Under the pieces are notes generated by a model. It ran no database searches and was not told the DNA's origin. It saw only the letters and a program-made list of their open reading frames with translations. Shown in pieces: positions 16,114 through 22,258 of a stretch of 64,000 nt of DNA. Within the stretch, counting starts at the first letter, position 1. The number at the start of each line of letters is the position of its first letter. The stretch comes from Denitromonas iodatirespirans (GTDB lineage Bacteria > Pseudomonadota > Gammaproteobacteria > Burkholderiales > Rhodocyclaceae), in NCBI RefSeq assembly GCF_018524365.1, contig NZ_JAEKFT010000010.1:94345-158344 (forward strand), read 5' to 3'. The position numbers and the translations under genes were made by a program.

Positions 16114-17139
16114 ATGACCCGGCCCGCATACCGCCTGCTGCTCGACGGCACCGACATCACCACCCGCCTGCAGGGCCGGCTCATCCGCCTCACCCTCGCC
16201 GACAACCGCGGCTTCGAAACCGACCAGCTCGACATCGAGCTCGACGACGGCGACGACGGCCTGGCCCTCCCCCGGCGCGGAGCCACCGTCGCCCTCCACC
16301 TCGGCTGGGCCGGCCAGGCGCTCGAAGACAAGGGCACCTACATCGTCGACGAAATCGAGCACAGCGGCGCCCCCGACCGCCTCACCATCCACGCCCGCAG
16401 CGCAGACCTGCGCACCGGCATCACCACCAAGCGCCAGCGATCGTTCCACGGCCACACCGTGGGCGACATCGTGCGCAGCGTCGCCGCCGCCAACGACCTC
16501 ACCCCCGCCATCGGCGCCGCGCTGGCCAGCATCGCGCTCGAGCACATCGACCAGACCGACGAGAGCGACGCCAACCTACTCACCCGCATCGCGCTCGATC
16601 TCGACGCCATCACCACCGTCAAGGCCGGCCGCCTGCTATTCGTCAAGGCCGGCCAGGCCACCACCGCCAGCGGCAAGCCCCTCGACACCGTCACCATCAC
16701 CCGCGCCAGCGGAGACAACCACCGCTACCACGTCGCCGACCGGGCCGGATACACCGCAGTGCGCGCCCACTACCACGACAAAGCCAGCGCCACCCAGAAA
16801 AGCGTGCTCGTCGGCAACGAGACCATCGACGAAGACGAAGAAAACCCCAACGAACCCACCGCCGCCAACACCAAGACCCTGCGCCACATCTACGCCAGCG
16901 CCGCCAACGCCACCCGCGCCGCCAAGGCCGAATGGCAACGCATCCAGCGCGGCGTAGCCACCTTCCAGCTCACCCTCGCCACCGGCCGGACGGATCTGTT
17001 CCCAGAGATCCCGGTCAAGGTCGCAGGCTTCAAACCCGAGATCGACGACGCCGACTGGCTCATCACCCGCGCCACCCACACGCTGGACGACAGCGGGCTG
17101 ATCACGGCGCTGGAGATGGAGTACAAGCCGGAGGGGTAG
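16114..17139 (+). CDS. D: Baseplate hub / late control protein, P2 gpD-like
   Basis: 341 residues, a little shorter than P2 gpD (387). It contains ITTRLQGRLIRLTLADNRGFETDQLDIELDD, the GATVALHLGWAGQ block and LPEIPVKVAGFKPEID-type C-terminal features of the family (FPEIPVKVAGFKPEIDDADW). It forms the baseplate hub around the spike gpV. It is the last late gene; a convergent cargo gene ends 5 bases downstream. Confidence 0.95.
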   Translation: MTRPAYRLLLDGTDITTRLQGRLIRLTLADNRGFETDQLDIELDDGDDGLALPRRGATVALHLGWAGQALEDKGTYIVDEIEHSGAPDRLTIHARSADLRTGITTKRQRSFHGHTVGDIVRSVAAANDLTPAIGAALASIALEHIDQTDESDANLLTRIALDLDAITTVKAGRLLFVKAGQATTASGKPLDTVTITRASGDNHRYHVADRAGYTAVRAHYHDKASATQKSVLVGNETIDEDEENPNEPTAANTKTLRHIYASAANATRAAKAEWQRIQRGVATFQLTLATGRTDLFPEIPVKVAGFKPEIDDADWLITRATHTLDDSGLITALEMEYKPEG

Positions 17140-17144
17140 GCGGA

Positions 17145-17780
17145 TCAGCCGATGCGGCCTGTCTGGGCCACCAGCGCGTCAGCACGGCAAAGGCGCAGCA
17201 ACGCGCGCCTGTCCGGCTCTGAACTGGCAGACAACCAGGCGTCGATCTGATCGAGATCCAGAACCACGACGGATCGCTTCTCGTCGCCCGGTTTGTGGAA
17301 ACGCCGCATCACGGGATGCGCATCGGCATTGACGGTCAGCATCGTGTACGACCAACTGGGTGCGTCGTCGCCCCACTGCTTGCGCTCCCACAGCCCCGCC
17401 AACGCCATGGGGTGGCCGTCCGCGCGTTGAATACGCCACCACACGGCCTTGCCGCTCTCGTAGCAGGGTTCGTAGATGGCCTCGGCTGGCACGATGCACA
17501 GTTGCCGCTTCTGCCAGGCGTGGCGAAATGAGGGCTTTTCGGCGACGGTCTCCGACCTGGCGTTGTACGTCCGCTTTGAGAAGGCTCGATCCTTGGCCCA
17601 CGCCGGCAACAGGCCGAACGTGCCGAGCACCGAAGATCGAGGTGCGCCGTCTCCTGGACGGTAGATCAGCGGCCCCGCTCCGCCCGGGTAGATATCCCTG
17701 GGCAGGATGTCATCATCAAGTGGCGCGGCGCCGAAGTAGTCGATGCCACGCTTTCCGACCGGTCGGTAGTTTGAACACAT
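17145..17780 (-). CDS. SOS response-associated peptidase / abasic-site shield (SRAP, YedK/HMCES family)
   Basis: 211 residues starting MCSNYRP, so Cys2 becomes the N-terminal nucleophile after Met removal. It has NARSET (Asn of the active site), VPAEAIYEPCYE with the conserved Glu, and NADAHPVMRRF with the conserved His. SRAP proteins form a thiazolidine crosslink with abasic sites in single-stranded DNA and protect them. As a phage cargo gene it may protect replicating phage DNA or serve in host stress. It is the last gene of the minus-strand cargo group, convergent with gpD. Confidence 0.9.
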   Translation of the reverse strand: MCSNYRPVGKRGIDYFGAAPLDDDILPRDIYPGGAGPLIYRPGDGAPRSSVLGTFGLLPAWAKDRAFSKRTYNARSETVAEKPSFRHAWQKRQLCIVPAEAIYEPCYESGKAVWWRIQRADGHPMALAGLWERKQWGDDAPSWSYTMLTVNADAHPVMRRFHKPGDEKRSVVVLDLDQIDAWLSASSEPDRRALLRLCRADALVAQTGRIG

Positions 17781-17825
17781 GGTGTCATCCTATCGAAGCC
17801 TGTTCGGCGGCGCCAAGACGCCGGG

Positions 17826-18032
17826 TCAGTCGCCCGGCTGCCGATTGCTCAGAAAGTCGCTGGTGTGCCCAGACGGCCCTGTGATCACTCGCGCGGTGTA
17901 GTCCAGACGCTCGATCACCGTATGACTCTCGTGTTCCTCCTGTTCCGTCATCTCATAGCGCGTCACCACCGGCTTCCCGCTCATCGGATTCACAACGCGA
18001 AAGCGATAGACAGTGAATGGATAGCTTGTCAT
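17826..18032 (-). CDS. Small hypothetical protein in the cargo region
   Basis: 68 residues, acidic, with no membrane segment or motif recognised (FRVVNPMSGKPVVTRYEMTEQEEHE). It lies 13 bases downstream of the 344-residue membrane protein on the same strand, so the two may be co-transcribed. The base composition is lower in GC than the tail genes. Confidence 0.6.
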   Translation of the reverse strand: MTSYPFTVYRFRVVNPMSGKPVVTRYEMTEQEEHESHTVIERLDYTARVITGPSGHTSDFLSNRQPGD

Positions 18033-18045
18033 CGTTTTGACCTGC

Positions 18046-19080
18046 TCAGCGCGCTCCAGCCAACTGCCTCACCGGATCGAGCGGATCTTCATCTATCTTC
18101 CGGGCTGACAGCACGCGCGCACCGACCACTGATCCGCGGAGCTCAGCTGCTTCGATCTCGAGATGGACCGCCACGCCGCCTTTGCTCCACTCGGCTTCTT
18201 GAATCAGCTGCTTTTGGTCGGCCGGCAACTCGAACGGCACCGCAGCCGAGAAGGTTAGGTTGTCGTCCACACGGGTCACACGAATCGTGAAACCATCGCC
18301 ACGCGAGGCATCGTTCGCCAAAATCAGGAAGGCCCCAGAGATATCGATCGACTCGGACCGAGCGCGCTCATGCTGCGTTATCTCTGCCGCATCTGATGCC
18401 TTCAGCGGCACGCCTCGAATTACCGTGGTGTCGTTCGGCTTCAGCGTTTTCAGCAACCGGTTAGTGCTCTGTTGGACGTCAGCCTGTGCTTCTTTCAGCA
18501 CAGGCTGCTGACGGGTCGCATCTGCAAGAATCTGCATTCGCGCAGTCTCTTGTTTCGACAGTTCGAGCTTTACCTCAGCGTCAACTTCGTTCTGCCGGCT
18601 TGCAATCCAGTCCTTCGCTACCACAGTCGTTCCAACTATGGTCGCAATGCCGAGAATGGTTACTACTGCCTGGCGTGATGTCATTTTCTCAACCGCCTTC
18701 TCCGCCAGAACAGAAAATTGCTTTCCTAGATCCGCAGTGAAGTCCGACGACCCTTCGCCGACATGGACAATGATCTCAAGGGACTCACGATCTTCGTCGC
18801 GCATCTTCTTGAGGTTTGCAGATCCATAGGATATGGCAACAAAGTTCCGATGCAAATCCTTCTGAACTTCGAGGAGTGGCCCCATGATTCTCGTGGGGAC
18901 CGTACTCTTCCAGTCTTTTCCGTCGACCTTTAGATCAAAGCGCGGCCAACCATCGAACCTGATATCAAGCCGCTCAGGAATATCGCCTCCACTTGTTGCG
19001 TGCTCAAGTAGGCGCCAAGCATCGTCTTCCGAGCGGATGACGGCCAAGAACCGGCCAGTGCCTTCGATCTGCTCAAACAT
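18046..19080 (-). CDS. Novel membrane-anchored protein in the phage cargo region (exclusion/defence candidate)
   Basis: 344 residues, no family recognised. Residues 1-130 look like a soluble domain (GGDIPERLDIRFDGWPRFDLKVDGK). One membrane helix lies near residues 142-160 (VVTILGIATIVGTTVVA), followed by a charged helix likely to coil (residues about 165-215, with KLELSKQETARMQILADATR). The beta-rich C-terminal domain has SIDISGAFLILAND. This sensor - membrane - coiled coil - effector-like build, and the place at the D-distal cargo locus, fit a phage exclusion or abortive-infection protein, but this is inference. Its stop is 13 bases before the next minus-strand gene. Confidence 0.7.
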   Translation of the reverse strand: MFEQIEGTGRFLAVIRSEDDAWRLLEHATSGGDIPERLDIRFDGWPRFDLKVDGKDWKSTVPTRIMGPLLEVQKDLHRNFVAISYGSANLKKMRDEDRESLEIIVHVGEGSSDFTADLGKQFSVLAEKAVEKMTSRQAVVTILGIATIVGTTVVAKDWIASRQNEVDAEVKLELSKQETARMQILADATRQQPVLKEAQADVQQSTNRLLKTLKPNDTTVIRGVPLKASDAAEITQHERARSESIDISGAFLILANDASRGDGFTIRVTRVDDNLTFSAAVPFELPADQKQLIQEAEWSKGGVAVHLEIEAAELRGSVVGARVLSARKIDEDPLDPVRQLAGAR

Positions 19081-19081
19081 G

Positions 19082-19375
19082 TCAGTTCATCCCCGCCTTA
19101 GCCCGCAGTTCCTGCTGGATGCAGCTCTCAAGGATTTGGTAGCTCCCCCCGATCACGCTGGCAACTTGGTCGCAATAGCCCATGACCCGGCTTGGGACAG
19201 AGGCCTTCGCGACTCTTTGCTTCGCGCTCTTCTCACTAGATCGGCACGAAGCCTCAATCTGGTAGCTGCCGCCAACAGTCGCCGACACTTGGGCGCAGTA
19301 GGCGTTGATGTCGTATTCCGCTGCAACGGATGACGTCGCAACCAGCCAAAGAACTATTCCGAACCACCTCATCAT
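19082..19375 (-). CDS. Small secreted protein with two Cys-bounded repeats
   Basis: 97 residues. The signal peptide (MMRWFGIVLWLVATSSVAA) has a likely cut after AA near residue 19. The mature protein holds two 19-residue units, YCAQVSATVGGSYQIEASC (26-44) and YCDQVASVIGGSYQILESC (67-85). They are identical at 12 of 19 positions, and each is bounded by cysteines that could form a disulfide. It is probably periplasmic. It ends 1 base before the membrane-protein gene start, suggesting one operon with the nuclease upstream. The family is unknown to me. Confidence 0.75.
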   Translation of the reverse strand: MMRWFGIVLWLVATSSVAAEYDINAYCAQVSATVGGSYQIEASCRSSEKSAKQRVAKASVPSRVMGYCDQVASVIGGSYQILESCIQQELRAKAGMN

Positions 19376-19387
19376 CCCCCCCCAATT

Positions 19388-19867
19388 TCAACGATTCCGC
19401 CGCCACTGCCACGGCGGCACCCTGTCCCTGTCCGACCAAAGCCCGCGACCTTCCGCCCGCGCAGCGTCCTGTAATCCATACAGCGCTGTGTCGGTGGCGT
19501 ACCTGTCATAAACCCAGGCCATCCCAGCCGAAACCATCCTGGCATTCACGTCGACGCCATCGCACGACACCCGCGCAACTGTCCGATCGTATCTATCCTG
19601 AGTAACCACGTTCAGATCAGCGTCCGCGCCGAAGCACGCGTCAGAGAGCGCCTTCTTCGCCGCCCTGCCGAACGCCTGCCCAAGCTCAGGAGCGTCAATT
19701 TCAGAAAGCCGGACCTTGACCGTTTTCGCCTGTTCAACGAGGCAGGTCAGCGAGTCGCCATCATGGACCCCTACCACCCGGCACCGAACGTCTGCCCTCG
19801 CTGGCTCGACCGCGACGGCGAAGACGAATACCAGGCCAACCCAGACAGCAACATGAAATCGCGACAC
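19388..19867 (-). CDS. Secreted thermonuclease (staphylococcal nuclease-like)
   Basis: 159 residues from GTG 19867, chosen because a GAGGG ribosome site lies just upstream and the signal peptide then begins MSRFHVAVWVGLVFVFAVAV; a GTG at 19891 is also possible. The SNase pattern is present: VVGVHDGDSLTCLV, VRLSEIDAPELGQAFG (Arg and Glu of the active site), YDRTVARVSCDGVDVN (second Arg) and ARAEGRGLW. It should cut DNA or RNA in the periplasm with calcium. A periplasmic nuclease carried by a prophage could degrade incoming DNA. Confidence 0.9.
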   Translation of the reverse strand: MSRFHVAVWVGLVFVFAVAVEPARADVRCRVVGVHDGDSLTCLVEQAKTVKVRLSEIDAPELGQAFGRAAKKALSDACFGADADLNVVTQDRYDRTVARVSCDGVDVNARMVSAGMAWVYDRYATDTALYGLQDAARAEGRGLWSDRDRVPPWQWRRNR

Positions 19868-19890
19868 TCCGCGCCCTCGGATAGCGTGCA

Positions 19891-19915
19891 CTTGTGTGCA
19901 TCAATCATACACAAG
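19891..19915. repeat. Perfect 7-bp inverted repeat before the nuclease gene
   Basis: CTTGTGT, 11 bases, ACACAAG. It lies just upstream of the minus-strand nuclease start in the divergent 145-base gap between 19867 and 20013. The spacing (arms 18 bases apart centre to centre) does not suit a stable hairpin terminator but would suit a dimeric regulator. Confidence 0.5.
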
Positions 19916-19993
19916 AACGGCGCGGCAGACCCCAGAGACATATGCACTTTGGGATCAACCTCTGTGACATATTCACGGCACACAAAGGAAGTG

Positions 19994-20008
19994 GTTACAT
20001 AATGTAAC
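19994..20008. promoter_or_regulatory. 15-bp palindrome, probable operator
   Basis: GTTACAT-A-ATGTAAC, perfect, ending 4 bases before the ATG at 20013. It contains a CATAAT/TACATA -10-like box, so a bound protein would block the promoter or the start of the downstream gene. A short AT-rich palindrome in this GC-rich setting is unlikely by chance. Confidence 0.6.
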
Positions 20009-20012
20009 GAGC

Positions 20013-20264
20013 ATGAGCGCACCGACACCGATCCCCCAAATCGTTCCTCTCGTCACCCCGGACATTCGATCCGTGGAAGAAACGCTTCTGGCGCTGCTGG
20101 ACATGGCACGCCACCGCCGCCTCACCGGACTGGCGGTAACCGGAATCACACCGGAAGGCAAGACAATCGAATGGATTGCGGGCCGGGCCAGGTCAGACCC
20201 GGTTACCGCTCACTACGGAGTGTCGCGCTTGGCTGACAGGCTGCTCTGGCCGGATGAAGGTTGA
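20013..20264 (+). CDS. Small phage protein behind a palindromic operator
   Basis: 83 residues, soluble. VTPDIRSVEETLLALLDMARHRRLTGLAVTGITPEGKTIEWIAG reads as a helix followed by beta strands. No family is recognised. It converges on the repressor gene, with a 52-base overlap of the two 3' ends. The perfect palindrome just upstream suggests tight control, perhaps by the repressor or its own product. Confidence 0.6.
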   Translation: MSAPTPIPQIVPLVTPDIRSVEETLLALLDMARHRRLTGLAVTGITPEGKTIEWIAGRARSDPVTAHYGVSRLADRLLWPDEG

Positions 20265-21067
20265 CCGTCCCCTCGGCCTGGCTTTGTCCGTGGCCGCCGG
20301 CCTTCGGCCTGGTCTGTTCCGCCGACGCGGCTATTGAATTCGACGCGCCCCCCGGATTGAAGATCGGCGCCCTGCTCAAGCGGATCAACCACAACCACTT
20401 CGCCCGCGAGCAACTCTGCATGCTCGGCATCCGACAACTGAATCAGTACGTGCTGATCGTCGTTGATCGTGAAAGGCTGTAGGCGGTTTGCCCCGTACTC
20501 CAGCGTGCCCCCCTCAGCCACCCGGTTACCCCCTGGCCAGAAGAGGTGCACCTCATGCGGGGGGCTCCCATCGAGATAGAAGAAGTACCCGAAGTACGTC
20601 CGCTCACCGCCGACAGGGAGGCCTGAAGCCTTGATGCGTAATGGCCTCCAGCACGAAGCCTCCGGCTCGAAAGACGCCAGCCCTGACAGCAGTCCCCACG
20701 AAAGCGCGGGCGAAAAATACTGGTGGAACTCGATGTAGTTGAGCAGCCACGCCATTCCGGTCGATGAGAACCCAACCACCCTGGACCCGAATAGCTTGTC
20801 CTCCACGATTGTCACGCCCCGCGCCGCAAGCACATCAACGATCGATGGATCCAAGTTGGATGGTGATGCCTGTCGCTTCCCAGTAAGGATGTAGTGAACA
20901 TCCGCACCAAGCTCGGCAAAGGCTGAAAGGTACTCACCGTCTGGCGTCCTCTCCCCCTTTTCGTATCGCCGCTGCGCCTGCGGAGTAACTCCGAGCGCAC
21001 TTTGCGTCAGCCCGATTCGCTCGCGCTCTTCGAGAATTCGCGCCCCAATCTGAATCCTTTGGTTCAT
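20213..21067 (-). CDS. Phage repressor (XRE-type HTH)
   Basis: 284 residues from ATG 21067; the reading frame extends further upstream without a better start. Residues about 5-60 form an XRE helix-turn-helix (IGARILEERERIGLTQSALGVTPQAQRRYEKGERTPDGEYL). The C-terminal 200 residues are not LexA/CI-type (no Ser-Lys protease motif), so cleavage by RecA is unlikely. The gene faces a short RHH gene across a promoter region with a 7-2-7 palindrome, the normal immunity-switch layout. The tail beyond about residue 240 is low-complexity and basic. Confidence 0.85.
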   Translation of the reverse strand: MNQRIQIGARILEERERIGLTQSALGVTPQAQRRYEKGERTPDGEYLSAFAELGADVHYILTGKRQASPSNLDPSIVDVLAARGVTIVEDKLFGSRVVGFSSTGMAWLLNYIEFHQYFSPALSWGLLSGLASFEPEASCWRPLRIKASGLPVGGERTYFGYFFYLDGSPPHEVHLFWPGGNRVAEGGTLEYGANRLQPFTINDDQHVLIQLSDAEHAELLAGEVVVVDPLEQGADLQSGGRVEFNSRVGGTDQAEGRRPRTKPGRGDGQPSSGQSSLSAKRDTP

Positions 21068-21073
21068 ATTTCG

Positions 21074-21102
21074 TTGACAACAGAACCGTTCGGTTCTATT
21101 GT
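21074..21102 (+). promoter_or_regulatory. Early (lytic) promoter of the lysogeny switch
   Basis: TTGACA at 21074-21079, a 17-base spacer, then TATTGT at 21097-21102. It reads towards the RHH, CII and Ogr genes. The operator palindrome fills the spacer, so repressor binding should exclude RNA polymerase. Confidence 0.75.
21082..21097. promoter_or_regulatory. Switch operator, 7-2-7 palindrome
   Basis: AGAACCG-TT-CGGTTCT, perfect, located between the -35 and -10 of the rightward promoter and 15 bases upstream of the repressor start. It is the best candidate binding site for the HTH repressor, the RHH protein, or both. Confidence 0.75.
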
Positions 21103-21137
21103 TCGCCTGTGTCCATTCTGTATCGCCAAGTATAGCC

Positions 21138-21335
21138 ATGACAACGCCCGCCAAATTGGATTCGGCTACCCGCTATCAAGCCCGCGGCCAAAAGCTCAAG
21201 CGCATCCTGGTGATGGTCCCGGAGGCGTTGCACGACCGCTTGGTGACGGACGCATCGCGCGAACGCCGCTCCAACTCCGCACAGTGCGCCATTGCCATTG
21301 AGCGCTACTACGAAGCCATCGACTCCAACGCATGA
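21138..21335 (+). CDS. Ribbon-helix-helix DNA-binding protein, Cro-like position
   Basis: 65 residues from ATG 21138. KRILVMVPEALHDRLVTDASRERRSNSAQCAIAIERYY has the strand - helix - turn - helix pattern of Arc/CopG RHH proteins, with SNSAQ as the usual helix cap. It is the first gene of the rightward early operon and lies opposite the repressor, so it probably plays the part of Cro/Cox. An upstream TTG in the same frame is less likely because it lies inside the operator. Confidence 0.78.
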   Translation: MTTPAKLDSATRYQARGQKLKRILVMVPEALHDRLVTDASRERRSNSAQCAIAIERYYEAIDSNA

Positions 21336-21402
21336 AAAACACCATGCGACCAGCCTATCTTCACATCCAGCCCCTGTCCCCATGCGAATTGCAGGTGATT
21401 GC

Positions 21403-21876
21403 ATGAACATCGCCGATGCCGTCTACCACACCGTCCACGACTACCCCGGCGGCTGCGAATCGCTCGCCCCTCGGCTTAAGACAGTAGAGGGCAAACCAAT
21501 GAGCGCCGGGGTTCTGCGCAACAAGGCCAACCCCAACAGCCACACCAACGTGATGGGTCTTGCCGAGGCGGATCAGATCATTGCGGTCACCGGCGACCAC
21601 CGCATTCTCGACGCACTCGAAGCCAACCACGGCCGCGTGGGAGTGCGGGTCGATTCCGACACCCCCGCCAGTGACATGGCCGTCCTCGAACTGGTTACCC
21701 ACGTCTGGTGCGCAAACGGCGACGTGGGCAAAGAGGTGGAACGCACCCTAGCCGATGGACGCGTCGAGCGTCACGAGATCAAGCGGGTGCGCGCCGCGAT
21801 CTACCGTACCCAGCAAGCCCTGAATGCCATGCTCATGCGCCTCGAAGACATGGCCGAACCGGAGGGACACCGCTGA
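21403..21876 (+). CDS. Phage regulatory protein CII family (CP76)
   Basis: 157 residues from ATG 21403. It opens MNIADAVYHTVHDYPGGCESLAPRL, the mark of the P2-like CII family, then has MSAGVLRNKANPNSHTNVMGLAEADQI as its HTH-like DNA-binding part. In related phages these proteins regulate early genes and the lysis-lysogeny decision. The 67-base gap before it has no clear promoter. The stop overlaps the next start (ATGA). Confidence 0.9.
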   Translation: MNIADAVYHTVHDYPGGCESLAPRLKTVEGKPMSAGVLRNKANPNSHTNVMGLAEADQIIAVTGDHRILDALEANHGRVGVRVDSDTPASDMAVLELVTHVWCANGDVGKEVERTLADGRVERHEIKRVRAAIYRTQQALNAMLMRLEDMAEPEGHR

Positions 21877-22163
21877 TGGCCCGCAACCGATCCAGCCGCA
21901 TGGGCTGCCCCAACTGTGGTGCTACGGCCCACATCCGCACCAGCCGGGCGCTCAGCAACAAGAGCCGCGAGCTGTACTTCCAATGCACCGACCCGGACTG
22001 CGAGGCCGTCTTCAAGGGTGTGCTGGAGGTGGTGAGCATCGTGGGCGACAGCAAGCTGCCCGTCGAAGCGCGCATGGGCGACCTGCTGCGCCCGGCCGAT
22101 CGCCGCAAGGCGCCCGACGAGAACCAGACCGACATGTTCGCCCAGCCCGCGCCATCGGGCTGA
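21876..22163 (+). CDS. ogr: Ogr/Delta-like zinc-finger late gene activator
   Basis: 95 residues. CPNCGATAHIRTSRALSNKSRELYFQCTDPDCEAVF gives the C-x2-C ... C-x4-C finger with the Arg-rich middle of Ogr/Delta proteins. P2 Ogr binds upstream of late promoters and recruits RNA polymerase through its alpha subunit. Here it is in the early operon rather than after D. It is the natural candidate to act at the CACAACA-N17 motifs before V and FI. Confidence 0.93.
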   Translation: MARNRSSRMGCPNCGATAHIRTSRALSNKSRELYFQCTDPDCEAVFKGVLEVVSIVGDSKLPVEARMGDLLRPADRRKAPDENQTDMFAQPAPSG

Positions 22164-22258
22164 TCGCCCGCCCCTGACCCCAACCGAGCGACACACCGCC
22201 CGCACCGTGTTTTCACGGCGCGCGGCTCAACTCACGCCAAAAGAACCGACACACGACG

